Part shown: piece after piece, positions 45,582 through 53,889 of the stretch
Numbering within the stretch: position 1 is the first letter of the stretch
Layout: each line of letters opens with the position of its first letter
DNA from: Planctomycetaceae bacterium
GTDB lineage: Bacteria; Planctomycetota; Phycisphaerae; Phycisphaerales; SM1A02
Direction: 5' to 3'
Assembly: GCA_947490615.1 (NCBI GenBank)
Contig: CANLHK010000008.1
Span: 62,001-126,000, forward strand
Length of the DNA stretch: 64,000 nt
Notes under the pieces: model-generated
What the model saw: only the letters and a program-made list of their open reading frames with translations
Told to the model about the DNA's origin: nothing
Databases searched by the model: none
Translations under genes and position numbers: made by a program

Positions 45582-47284
45582 TGCGATGGACGCACGAGCT
45601 TCTCACGCGTTGCCTGCGACGCCTCGCGCAGAGCGCCTGCTTGCTCTGCGTCTGCGTTGCGACCCTGCTGTCTGTTGGCAGCACTGCCATGGCGCAGGAT
45701 CGAATCGACGCGACGGTCGTCAGCGTGTCAGGACGAAGCGTGTACATCAACGCGGGACGCGATGCTGGCGTACTCTCGGGCGCTCGCGTCGTCTTTCGAC
45801 TGAAGTCGGGCACACTCGTGGAAGCGACCATCGCTGATGTCTCTGCGAACAACGCGCGCGCGGAACTCACCGAAGATTCGCTCGTGCCGTCACCCGACGA
45901 CCACGCGACTGTGGAGGTCGAGACTCCAGCAACGAATCCGCCCGCCGGCACAGCACCGACACCGACCGTGCCGCGCGCTGTTCCAGAGCACCCTCCTTGG
46001 CAACAGACGGAAGGCGCGCGAAAGCCCGACACACCTTTGCTCTCGCCCGCATTCGGCTCGCGCCCGGAAGACCAGCCGATGGTGGTGAAGGGGCGCACCT
46101 ATTCAACGATGCGCGTCATCCGCGATCTCGAGCACGACAGCGACTACATCTTCGCACGCACTGGACTTTGGCTCGACATTCGCAATCCCATGCGAGACGG
46201 CGGCAGGCTGCGCTTTCAAGGGGACACCGACTACCGTTCTTCCAGCACCGACTTTGACAGCGAGAGCGAGACGCAGGCGCGAGTGCAGCGCTTCAGCTAC
46301 GCCTGGGGACTCGACAAAGACGCGCCATTTCGCGGCGAAGTTGGGCGTTTCTACTCGTCGTATCTCCCTGAGCTCGGCACCGTCGACGGTATCGAAGGCG
46401 CGTTGCGCCTGGAGAACGGCTGAAGTCTTGGCGCTGGCGGCGGTCTCTATCCAACGACCACGCAGGATCTCGTCGACAGCGACGATATGGGCTTTCACCT
46501 CTTTGCGGACTATCAATCCGACGGCACGGCGCGCGCCTTCCAGGGAACCATTGGCTTTCAACAGACCTTCTACCAAGGTGAAGCGGATCGCTCGCTGGTG
46601 CTCGGGCGCATCATCGCCAATCCCAGCGACGACATCCGCGTGTTCGGACTGGTGATGATTGATCTCTACGGTTCCGATGAGATCATCAAGTCGAGCTCTG
46701 CCGAAGTCACGCAATTGGTGGCCCAGGCGAGTTTCCGCTTGAGTCCCACGAGCGGCGCGATCGCCTCGGTCATCCACACAACCTGGCCCGAGCTCAAACG
46801 CGAAGAGTATGTCACGCTGCCTGAAGCCCTCATCGCCGATGGCTATGTCGATCGTCTCTCCGCGTCGTGGTGGACCAAACTCTCGAAAGCGTGGCGCGTG
46901 TCGCTGCGATCGCACTACTGGCAAGATCAAAACGGCGATGGATTCGGCGGCGAAGCGAGTGTCGACTGGTCGCTCCCCACCGCGTCGCCAAGTTCGCTCT
47001 ATGCCTCGGTCTATCACGAGGAGTCCGCCTACACCACGGGCGATGGTCTTCGCGCGCAGGTGCAAACGCAGCTCGGCAGCGCGCGCCTGTTCGTGGGCTA
47101 CGACGGGTTCGCCTACTCCACCGACACTGCCACCACCGACGACAACTTCTACCTCCGACATACTCTGCGCGCCGATGTCGGCTGGGGTGAAGGGCAGTGG
47201 TACTGGGATGTCGACGCCTCGTATACGCTCGGTGACCTCGAGCAATCTGTGACGATCGGTCTCACCGTGCAGTACCGCTTCTAG
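45578..47284 (+). CDS. Outer-membrane beta-barrel (porin-like) protein, interrupted by one in-frame TGA
   Basis: The ATG at 45578 overlaps the cytochrome stop (ATGA) with AGAGG upstream. The product has a signal peptide (A-M-A-Q-D near residue 42), a compact beta domain (VSGRSVYINAGRDAGVLSGARVVF), a Pro/Thr linker, then alternating strands typical of a barrel, for example LRFQGDTDYRSSS, ARVQRFSYAW, WRVSLRSHYW, YWDVDASYTLG and the terminal V-Q-Y-R-F with aromatic C-terminus, as outer-membrane proteins have. A TGA at 46421-46423 splits the frame; reading continues in phase (E-N-G-[W]-S-L-G-A-G-G-G). Segments 45578-46423 and 46427-47284 would otherwise be two incomplete products. Position between two multiheme cytochromes suggests a conduit porin. 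Confidence 0.72.
46421..46423 (+). other. In-frame TGA in the beta-barrel gene
   Basis: TGA-AGT in the frame of the barrel gene. The sequence before (LRLENG) and after (SLGAGGGLYP) forms an unbroken strand-turn-strand pattern if the codon is Trp. One G-to-A change from TGG explains it. Confidence 0.85.
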
Positions 47285-47296
47285 GCGAGGATCACC

Positions 47297-48994
47297 ATGA
47301 AACGCGTTCAACAGATCATCCTCGCGTCGCTCGCACTCGTCGGCGTGGTCGCGTGCGCCAATCTCATCCCTCGCAAGGGCTGGGGTCCCAATCAAGGCCC
47401 CGTGGTTCCGCACGATTCCTTCCCCGCTGACTGCGCCCTCTGCCATGAGTCGGGTTCGTGGAACAAGATCAAGGCTGACTTCACCTTCGATCACGAGAAG
47501 GAAACCGGCGTCCTTCTGCAGGGCGCGCACAACGACGCGCAGTGCTTGCTCTGCCACAACGATCGCGGTCCCGTCAAACAGTTCGCTGACCGCGGTTGCC
47601 AGGGCTGTCATGAAGATGTGCATGTCGGTCGCTTAGGCATGCTCTGCGCGCAGTGCCACAACGAAGAGACCTGGAGCCCGCTGCAGAAGATCGCTGAACA
47701 CGCGCGAACGCGCTTTCCACTCATCGGCGGCCACGCCGCGGTGGATTGCAACGCCTGCCACCCGCAAGCCCTCGAAGGAAACTACGAGACACGCGGCATC
47801 GAGTGCGAGAGTTGTCACGCCGACGATGCGACCCGCGCTACGAATCCCGACCACATCGGCATGAACCTCACCACCAACTGTGAGCGCTGCCACAATCCGG
47901 TTGCGTGGGATCCTGCGCTGTTTGAGCATCCCGCCTCCTTCCCGCTCACGCTTGGTCACGGCGGCAGCGGATGCATCGATTGCCACACGACGCCCGGAGT
48001 CTTCACGGGTCTGAGCACCGACTGCGCGAGTTGTCACCTTGATTCCTATCAAGCGACGACCAACCCCAATCACGCCGCGGCAGGCTTCGCCACAACCTGT
48101 GCCACTTGCCACACAACGGTCCAGTGGTCTGGTGGAAGCTTCATCCACAGTTCGACCTTCCCGCTTGCACAGGCGCATGCTGTTCCAGCGTGCGTCGACT
48201 GCCACACGACGCCTGGCGTCTTCGCAGGACTCTCGACCGCGTGCGTGAGTTGTCACTTGCCCGAATACCAAGCGACCGCGAGCCCCAACCACACCGCTGC
48301 TGGATTCTCCACTGATTGCGCGCTCTGCCATGCGCCCACGCAATGGCCAGGCGCGGGCTTCTCGCATCCAGGGAGTTTCCCACTTGCACAGGCGCATGCT
48401 GTTCCCGCGTGCAGTGATTGCCACACCACACCAGGTACCTTCACAGGACTCTCGACCGCGTGCGTGAGTTGTCACTTGCCTGACTACCAAGCCACGACGA
48501 ACCCGAATCACACCGCTGCTGGTTTCTCCACCGATTGCGTGCAATGCCACGCGACCACCATCTGGGCTGGCGCGGGCTTCACGCATCCTGCGACCTTCCC
48601 GCTCGCGCAGGCGCACGCCGTGCCCGCTTGCACCGATTGCCACACCGTTCCAGGAACCTTCACGGGACTCTCGACCGAATGTGTGAGTTGCCACTTGCCC
48701 GAGTATCAAGCGACCACGAATCCAAATCACACGGGTGCAGGTTTCCCAACGGCGTGCGCGCAATGCCATCCCATCACACTCTGGATCAACGGCAACTTCA
48801 CGCACCCGTCGAGCTTCCCGCTCACGCAGGCGCACGCGGTTCCGCCCTGCAGCGCCTGTCACACGACGCCAGGCGTCTTCACGGGACTTTCCACAGCGTG
48901 CATCAATTGCCACCAAGACGACTACCAGCGCGGACACAACAGCAGCGGCGTCTCGCAGAACTGTCGGAACTGCCACAACACTTCGGGTTGGTGA
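47297..48994 (+). CDS. Multiheme cytochrome c lipoprotein, 22 CXXCH, with 73-residue repeats
   Basis: GCGAGG ahead of the ATG at 47297 acts as ribosome-binding site. The 565-residue product has a lipoprotein signal with lipobox V-G-V-V-A-C at about 20. I counted 22 CXXCH motifs. From about residue 215 the chain consists of 73-residue repeats, each with three CXXCH (D-C-H-T-T-P-G, S-C-H-L-P, Q/L-C-H) and a conserved F-P-L-A-Q-A-H-A-V-P-A-C start; five units, the last partial. The lipid anchor may fix it to the outer membrane, and it could be the outermost part of an electron conduit. The first half lacks the repeat. The gene is intact and ends 35 bases from the convergent CcsA gene. Confidence 0.92.
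   Translation: MKRVQQIILASLALVGVVACANLIPRKGWGPNQGPVVPHDSFPADCALCHESGSWNKIKADFTFDHEKETGVLLQGAHNDAQCLLCHNDRGPVKQFADRGCQGCHEDVHVGRLGMLCAQCHNEETWSPLQKIAEHARTRFPLIGGHAAVDCNACHPQALEGNYETRGIECESCHADDATRATNPDHIGMNLTTNCERCHNPVAWDPALFEHPASFPLTLGHGGSGCIDCHTTPGVFTGLSTDCASCHLDSYQATTNPNHAAAGFATTCATCHTTVQWSGGSFIHSSTFPLAQAHAVPACVDCHTTPGVFAGLSTACVSCHLPEYQATASPNHTAAGFSTDCALCHAPTQWPGAGFSHPGSFPLAQAHAVPACSDCHTTPGTFTGLSTACVSCHLPDYQATTNPNHTAAGFSTDCVQCHATTIWAGAGFTHPATFPLAQAHAVPACTDCHTVPGTFTGLSTECVSCHLPEYQATTNPNHTGAGFPTACAQCHPITLWINGNFTHPSSFPLTQAHAVPPCSACHTTPGVFTGLSTACINCHQDDYQRGHNSSGVSQNCRNCHNTSGW
47939..48994 (+). repeat. 219-bp tandem repeat in the lipoprotein cytochrome gene
   Basis: Units begin at the TTC of F-P-L-A/T at 47939, 48158, 48377, 48596 and 48815; each interval is exactly 219 bases (73 codons) and the fifth unit stops at the gene end. 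The units at 48158-48814 are the most alike. Perfect in-frame periodicity points to duplication by recombination. Confidence 0.9.
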
Positions 48995-49029
48995 GCGCGG
49001 GTGGGTACGCGCGCGTCACTGCGCGAAGC

Positions 49030-50724
49030 TCAAGGCGTGGCAGCAAGACTTCGCCAGCGCGTCGTCGGCACCAGCGCTACGCAGAGCAAGGCGAGCTGCA
49101 CGATGCAGAAACCAAGCAGTGCGAAGACAGCCGAGTCCATGAATCCGTAGGAGTGCAGTCCGACGCCAAGCATGTTGGTCCCGAACCAGGACCACGCCGT
49201 CACGATGTTTCCACCGATGGCCAGCATCGCCACTCCGCGGTCGCGGACCATGCCGCCCCAGCGCGCGTGCAGGATCAAGAGGTTCCAAAGCACGATGAGC
49301 GCAGCGCCGTTTTCCTTGGGATCCCATCCCCAAAATCGTCCCCACGACTGGTCGGCCCAGATGCCGCCCAGAACGGTGCCGACAAAACTCGCGAGCGCTG
49401 CGAAGCAAATCACGCCGTAGATCATGCGCGGCAGAGCCTTCATCGCTTCGCCGCGCAAGAGCTTGGTGCACACACCTCCAACGACATAGAAGATCGCGAT
49501 GAAGCCTGCGAGGAAGGTCGCGGAGTATCCGATGGTGACGACGACGACATGCGTCGCGAGCCAAAAGTTCGAATCGAGCACCGCCTGCATCATCTCCATG
49601 GTGTCGCCCGACGCCGAGAGATTGTGTGCCACGACCAGCGTCGCGAAACCGATCAAACTCGCCGCGAGCGAAAGCACGCCGATGCGAGCAAACCACTCTC
49701 CGAGCAGAGCACCGGGAATGCACGCCCAACCGATGAACACCGCAGAGCTGTAGAGGTTGGTGACTGGTGGTCGACCTTGGAGGTAGATGCGCGCCGTCAA
49801 GCCAAGAGTATGAAGGACGAACGCGAGCGCGATCACTCCGAGTGCGCTGCGCAGAAGGCTCGGCTTCCAGCGCTCTGCAGAGAGCGGCGCAACCAGCATG
49901 GCGATGCAGCCGAGCAGGAACGCGACGAGGTAGAGCAAGGACGCTTGGTAGAACGGCTCACATCGACTGAGGAAGACTTCAAGCGCGCTGCGCTCCTCGG
50001 CCTCCGCGTGCGCAACAGCTAAGAGCGCGTGGTAGGCGGAAACAGCCTGCTCACAAGCTGCCGCGTCTCCCGCTGCGTAGGCAACCAGCACAGCACGAAT
50101 GGCCTGCGCGGAGGCGCCTGTCGCTGGTTGACCGTGAGGGTCCGCCGCAAGAAGCGGCGCCCACTCTTCACCATTGGCCAGCGGCGCGGCGAGGTACGGC
50201 GTGCGAAGGCTCTGCACCTCAACGAACTCGGCGAGCTTCCCGTAGAGGTCACTGATGGCGCGCTGGAATGGATCCTGTTGCTTGCGCGAAATCGCGTTGG
50301 CGAGTTGTGATTGGCGCACCACCTCTTCGAGCTTGGGTGCAATCTCCGTCCAACTAAATCGAGTGCGCGACGCTTCGGTGATGGCCAACAGTGACTTCAC
50401 ATCAGGATGATCGATTCGGAACACGCGACGCTTGGCTGCCTCGTCTGGATTCGTCCACAGTTCCAACAACCACTCAATCGCTGGACGCATGGTGCCGTCC
50501 GCGTCGTAGGTCTGCCGACCGCTCAATCGCAAGAGCGTGTTGCGGGCGAAGGAATCAAGCGGCTTGGTGCGGCCACCCGCGGACACGGGAATGCGTGCGA
50601 TTCCATCGAGGCTCACTCCGTCGACGCGCGCGACGGGCTTCAGTGCGCTGGCGCCGATCGAAACGAGGAACGCCACCACAAAGACGACGACCAACGCTGG
50701 GAACCATCGTGCGAGCGTCTTCAT
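49030..50724 (-). CDS. ccsA: Cytochrome c maturation protein CcsA/ResC-type
   Basis: The 564-residue protein from the ATG at 50724 (AGAGGAAGG upstream) has an N-terminal helix, a soluble helical part with V-S-A-G-G-R-T-K-P-L-D-S-F-A, and a C-terminal membrane half with the heme-handling W-G-R-F-W-G-W-D-P-K-E-N motif (WWD type) near 450 and histidines V-A-H-N and T-H-V-V-V. CcsA exports and attaches heme to apocytochromes in the ResB/ResC system. Its start overlaps the ResB stop. The system lies head to head with the multiheme operon, converging with only 35 bases between stops. Confidence 0.93.
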   Translation of the reverse strand: MKTLARWFPALVVVFVVAFLVSIGASALKPVARVDGVSLDGIARIPVSAGGRTKPLDSFARNTLLRLSGRQTYDADGTMRPAIEWLLELWTNPDEAAKRRVFRIDHPDVKSLLAITEASRTRFSWTEIAPKLEEVVRQSQLANAISRKQQDPFQRAISDLYGKLAEFVEVQSLRTPYLAAPLANGEEWAPLLAADPHGQPATGASAQAIRAVLVAYAAGDAAACEQAVSAYHALLAVAHAEAEERSALEVFLSRCEPFYQASLLYLVAFLLGCIAMLVAPLSAERWKPSLLRSALGVIALAFVLHTLGLTARIYLQGRPPVTNLYSSAVFIGWACIPGALLGEWFARIGVLSLAASLIGFATLVVAHNLSASGDTMEMMQAVLDSNFWLATHVVVVTIGYSATFLAGFIAIFYVVGGVCTKLLRGEAMKALPRMIYGVICFAALASFVGTVLGGIWADQSWGRFWGWDPKENGAALIVLWNLLILHARWGGMVRDRGVAMLAIGGNIVTAWSWFGTNMLGVGLHSYGFMDSAVFALLGFCIVQLALLCVALVPTTRWRSLAATP

Positions 50725-51905
50725 GCGACCTTCCTCTTCACGGACGCAGAGAGGCGCACGCCGAAGTGCCAGAGCAGACCGATCGTCACGAGCGTGCACG
50801 AAAGGTACGGGAGCAGCCAACCAGGATTGCGCACCACTTGGAGCACGGTGCCTGAGTCATCGGGCGCGAACGAGGCTTGGTAGAAAGTCTCTCCCGCGTA
50901 TCGCAGCGGGTTGTTCATGGAAATGAGCACCTCTCGGTCCACATGCTGTGCCGTATCAGTGAGCCGAACCAAGCTCGAGAAGTTGCGCGCCGTTTCGGTG
51001 CCCACGAATCGATCGTGTTTGAAGTCGAGTAGTTGAACCGAGTACGGGCGGTAGTTCCGTTCGAAGCGCAGGGCGATCTGAAACCGCTTGGTGCCGACCT
51101 CAACCGTCTGCATGCCGATGAGTCGCGGCGTCACGAGGTAGGTTCCAAGTGTCGTCTCGCCTTGCTTGAACTCAAGGTACGCAGCGGGAACATCGGAATC
51201 CGATGCTTCCACGCCCGTCGCGACTCCGACCGCAACAGCGGCGACCTGCGTTCCCGTGCCAGCGGTCGCGCGCGCGAGTTGTTGCTTGGATGCCTGCATC
51301 GGACCGAGCACGCGCGAGTTGGGCATCCACTCGATCACGCGGACAGTGAAGGGGAGCAAACCGTTGGTGATGAGCGGCGACTCACGATCGGCCAGCAGTC
51401 GTGCGGGCACGACCACCACGAGGTCGTCTGCTGGATCCGACGCATCGATGACGGCAAGTTCACTGGTCCGACCATCTTCGATGTAGTTGGCCGACGCGCC
51501 CTCGGCAATGGTCATGGTGCCTTCTTTGGCCAAGGCACCCGTCACAAACTCTCCGACGAGCAAGAGCAGCACACCCGCGTGCGTCACGATCATGCCCATG
51601 CGTTTCCACGAGAGCTTGAAGCGCACGATGTGCGCCGCGAGGAGATTCACGAACAGGCAGACACCAAGCGTGAGTCCGCCTGGAAACGGAAAGACGCCAG
51701 GAATCCGCAGCACCTTCTCAGGGACAAAGAGCTGGAACGGAATCAGAACAGCGATCGATCGAAAGTATCGATCGACCACCATCCACACGCCTTCTTGAGT
51801 CTGAGCCAAGGTGCCCGCGAGGATGAGCACGATCGACAGCGCGAACAACACGACGGCCAGTCGCAGTGAAGAGATCGCGCGAAGTGCCGCTGGCATGCTG
51901 TTCAT
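50721..51905 (-). CDS. resB: Cytochrome c biogenesis protein ResB
   Basis: The 394-residue protein has ResB-type topology: helix about 13-32, a helix pair about 76-120 (L-T-L-G-V-C-L-F-V-N-L-L-A-A-H-I-V, then T-H-A-G-V-L-L-L-L-V-G-E-F), a large periplasmic beta-rich domain and a C-terminal helix before K-R-K-V-A. It partners CcsA in heme delivery and thiol handling. Start and stop overlap the lipoprotein gene and ccsA, so this is a tight three-gene operon. Confidence 0.88.
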   Translation of the reverse strand: MNSMPAALRAISSLRLAVVLFALSIVLILAGTLAQTQEGVWMVVDRYFRSIAVLIPFQLFVPEKVLRIPGVFPFPGGLTLGVCLFVNLLAAHIVRFKLSWKRMGMIVTHAGVLLLLVGEFVTGALAKEGTMTIAEGASANYIEDGRTSELAVIDASDPADDLVVVVPARLLADRESPLITNGLLPFTVRVIEWMPNSRVLGPMQASKQQLARATAGTGTQVAAVAVGVATGVEASDSDVPAAYLEFKQGETTLGTYLVTPRLIGMQTVEVGTKRFQIALRFERNYRPYSVQLLDFKHDRFVGTETARNFSSLVRLTDTAQHVDREVLISMNNPLRYAGETFYQASFAPDDSGTVLQVVRNPGWLLPYLSCTLVTIGLLWHFGVRLSASVKRKVA

Positions 51906-53041
51906 GGTTCAAGCCCCAGTCCCACGCTGCGCACCAGATCGCGAAACGGCGCGCGCTCCGCTTCAACCGCCGCGATGCTGCCGCGAAGCTTGAAGAACCA
52001 GGTCGCCTGCTCCGTCGCAACAATCGCAGCAATCATGCGGTCGGTCGCGTCTGGGTTGGTGAGATCGACCACGATCGCCTCGGGACCAAAGTCGACGCGC
52101 TCGACCAGTGTGAGATCCGCCAGCGCAGCAAGTCCAAGTTGTTCGCGCCAACGATTGATGTTGGCCAGATCGCCACCACCATCGTTGGCCAGCGAAGTGA
52201 CGGTCGCGCGCGCCACACCTGACGCGTTGGTCGCGCCGAACGCAGCAGCGACGATGCCGCCTGAGTTCGCCTCGATGGCCCAGTGTGATGGCGGTTGAAA
52301 TCGTGCAAGCCGCTCTTCAATGCTTGCACCGACAGAAGGCGACTTGGTTGGCTGAGTCGGCACGGTGGCTGGCATGTTTGCAGTCACTGCTGCCTGAGCG
52401 GCCTCACGGCGGAACGACTTCGCAAATGACTCAAAGGAAGGAAGCAAGGCTGCGGCCTTGGCCGCATCGGTCGTCGACTTCACAAACCAACTCTTGCCAT
52501 CACCAGGAACGATGATCGCGCCGAGCATCACTTGCCCTTCACTGCCTGTGAGCGTGAGCGTCGCGATCTCCACGCCGTTGACACTCGATGCGATGAGCGA
52601 ACTCGCCAACGCGCTGGCGTCCGTGGGCGCCAAGCCGATTTGCCCGCGCCAACGATTCACATTCGAGAGCACTCCGCCTGCGGCACCAGGGAACGCGCTC
52701 ACCGTGACCTCCGCACCAAACGCTTCGTAGGTCGCGAGTCGCATCGGCTGCTCCGTGGGCACCACCTTCCACGACGCGGGCACATCCCAAGTCACGACCA
52801 CTTCGTTCGTAGAGGTTGGCGCGCCACGCGGGGGAAGCTCTGGGTTGACCTCGCGCGAATCTGTGCGCGCCACGGCGCTCGGAACGGCCTCTTGCGTCTC
52901 AGCGGACTTTGGCACGCGATACGAGTGCACTTCTTCTCGGCCACAACCCGCGAGTGCACCGCACGCGGTCACGCCAACGAGAACGCAGGCCCTGAGACCT
53001 GTATCGAGACGCGCCGCGCGCGTTGTTTCAGCGATCCACAT
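51902..53041 (-). CDS. Lipoprotein with two tandem homologous domains
   Basis: The 379-residue product from the ATG at 53041 has a lipoprotein signal with lipobox G-A-L-A-G-C. The mature part contains two related modules: W-K-V-V-P...M-R-L-A-T-Y-E-A-F...V-S-A-F-P-G-A-A-G-G-V-L-S-N-V-N-R-W-R-G-Q-I-G-L and a second with I-V-A-A-A-F...D-L-A-N-I-N-R-W-R-E-Q-L-G-L. The N-R-W-R-x-Q-[IL]-G-L motif is repeated. I do not know a named family. It is the first gene of the operon with resB and ccsA and is a likely accessory factor of cytochrome c maturation. Confidence 0.72.
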   Translation of the reverse strand: MWIAETTRAARLDTGLRACVLVGVTACGALAGCGREEVHSYRVPKSAETQEAVPSAVARTDSREVNPELPPRGAPTSTNEVVVTWDVPASWKVVPTEQPMRLATYEAFGAEVTVSAFPGAAGGVLSNVNRWRGQIGLAPTDASALASSLIASSVNGVEIATLTLTGSEGQVMLGAIIVPGDGKSWFVKSTTDAAKAAALLPSFESFAKSFRREAAQAAVTANMPATVPTQPTKSPSVGASIEERLARFQPPSHWAIEANSGGIVAAAFGATNASGVARATVTSLANDGGGDLANINRWREQLGLAALADLTLVERVDFGPEAIVVDLTNPDATDRMIAAIVATEQATWFFKLRGSIAAVEAERAPFRDLVRSVGLGLEP

Positions 53042-53203
53042 GCTGCATCGACCCTGCACGGAAACTCCATTGAATTCACTGCTGCGCCACTCACCTCTGC
53101 AGCGACGCAGCGAGAAAAAAGCGTATGCGCCTATCGACTCGTTCCTGCGGCGTAGCACAGAAATTACGCCTCGGAAAGAGCCCCGATCGGCCGCGACTCG
53201 GAC

Positions 53204-53860
53204 TTACTCCTCGCGGACCCGATTCACGAGGTGTCCGACCTTTCCAATGCGGACCTCGACCGTGTCGCCTCCCTTGAGAAAGAGCGGCGGCGTGCGTCCT
53301 GCGCCCACTCCCGCAGGGGTTCCCGTCAGCACGATCGTCCCCTCCAACAAGGTCATGCCGCGCGAGAGCTCTGCGACGAGGGAGCGCACCGGGAAGACCA
53401 TGAGGCGAGTGTTCGCATGTTGAACACGCTCGCCGTTGAGAAAGGTTTCGATCTCGAGGTCCTGCGGATCATCGATGGCGCCGTGCGCCACGAGATCGGT
53501 CATCGGACAGAAGGTGTCGAAGCTCTTACCGCGACAGAATTGGCCGCCAGAGCCAGTCTTCTGCCACCAACGCGCCGAGACATCGTTGGCGACGCGGTAG
53601 CCCGCGATCACCGACATGGCGTCCGCCGCGGACACATCGCGGCAATCCCGCGCAATCTCAAACGCGAGCTCGCCTTCGTAATCGACTTGCGGCCCACCTT
53701 CGCGGCAGATCGAGGGGATGACAATCGCATCACCGTTGCGACAGACGCACGCTGGGTTCTTCATGAACACCATCGGGCGCTCGTCGGTCTTGCCGCCCAT
53801 CTCGGCTGCGTGATCGGCGTAGTTGCGGCCAATGGCGAGGATCGCTGGAGGGATGCGCAT
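53204..53860 (-). CDS. Fumarylacetoacetate hydrolase-family protein
   Basis: The 218-residue protein has the FAH fold: a Y-A-D-H-A-A-E segment near 14-20, the metal-binding D-Y-E-G-E-L-A-F-E-I near 60-69 and G-Y-R-V-A-N-D-V-S-A-R near 87-97. Single-domain FAH proteins act on acylpyruvates, oxaloacetate or related 1,3-dicarbonyls with Mg2+ or Mn2+. The substrate is not indicated by neighbours. It starts at an ATG 30 bases before the next gene upstream. Confidence 0.88.
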   Translation of the reverse strand: MRIPPAILAIGRNYADHAAEMGGKTDERPMVFMKNPACVCRNGDAIVIPSICREGGPQVDYEGELAFEIARDCRDVSAADAMSVIAGYRVANDVSARWWQKTGSGGQFCRGKSFDTFCPMTDLVAHGAIDDPQDLEIETFLNGERVQHANTRLMVFPVRSLVAELSRGMTLLEGTIVLTGTPAGVGAGRTPPLFLKGGDTVEVRIGKVGHLVNRVREE

Positions 53861-53889
53861 GACGGCAATCTACAGCAGGTGAGCCACGG

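Noticed and set aside
45138-46423. Selenocysteine insertion at the two TGA codons
   Set aside because: Neither site has catalytic Cys-type neighbours and no SECIS-like hairpin was evident just downstream; Trp fits better at both.
41208-47284. A changed genetic code with TGA as Trp
   Set aside because: Many genes in the window end in TGA with tight ATGA overlaps, so TGA is a functional stop here.
46103-47623. A 506-residue minus-strand frame over the barrel and cytochrome genes
   Set aside because: No motif and no plausible start signal; the plus-strand frame has signal peptide, strands and heme sites. It was considered because the plus-strand gene is interrupted by TGA.
47939-48994. The 219-bp repeats as a possible CRISPR array
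   Set aside because: Units are contiguous coding repeats of 73 codons without unique spacers.
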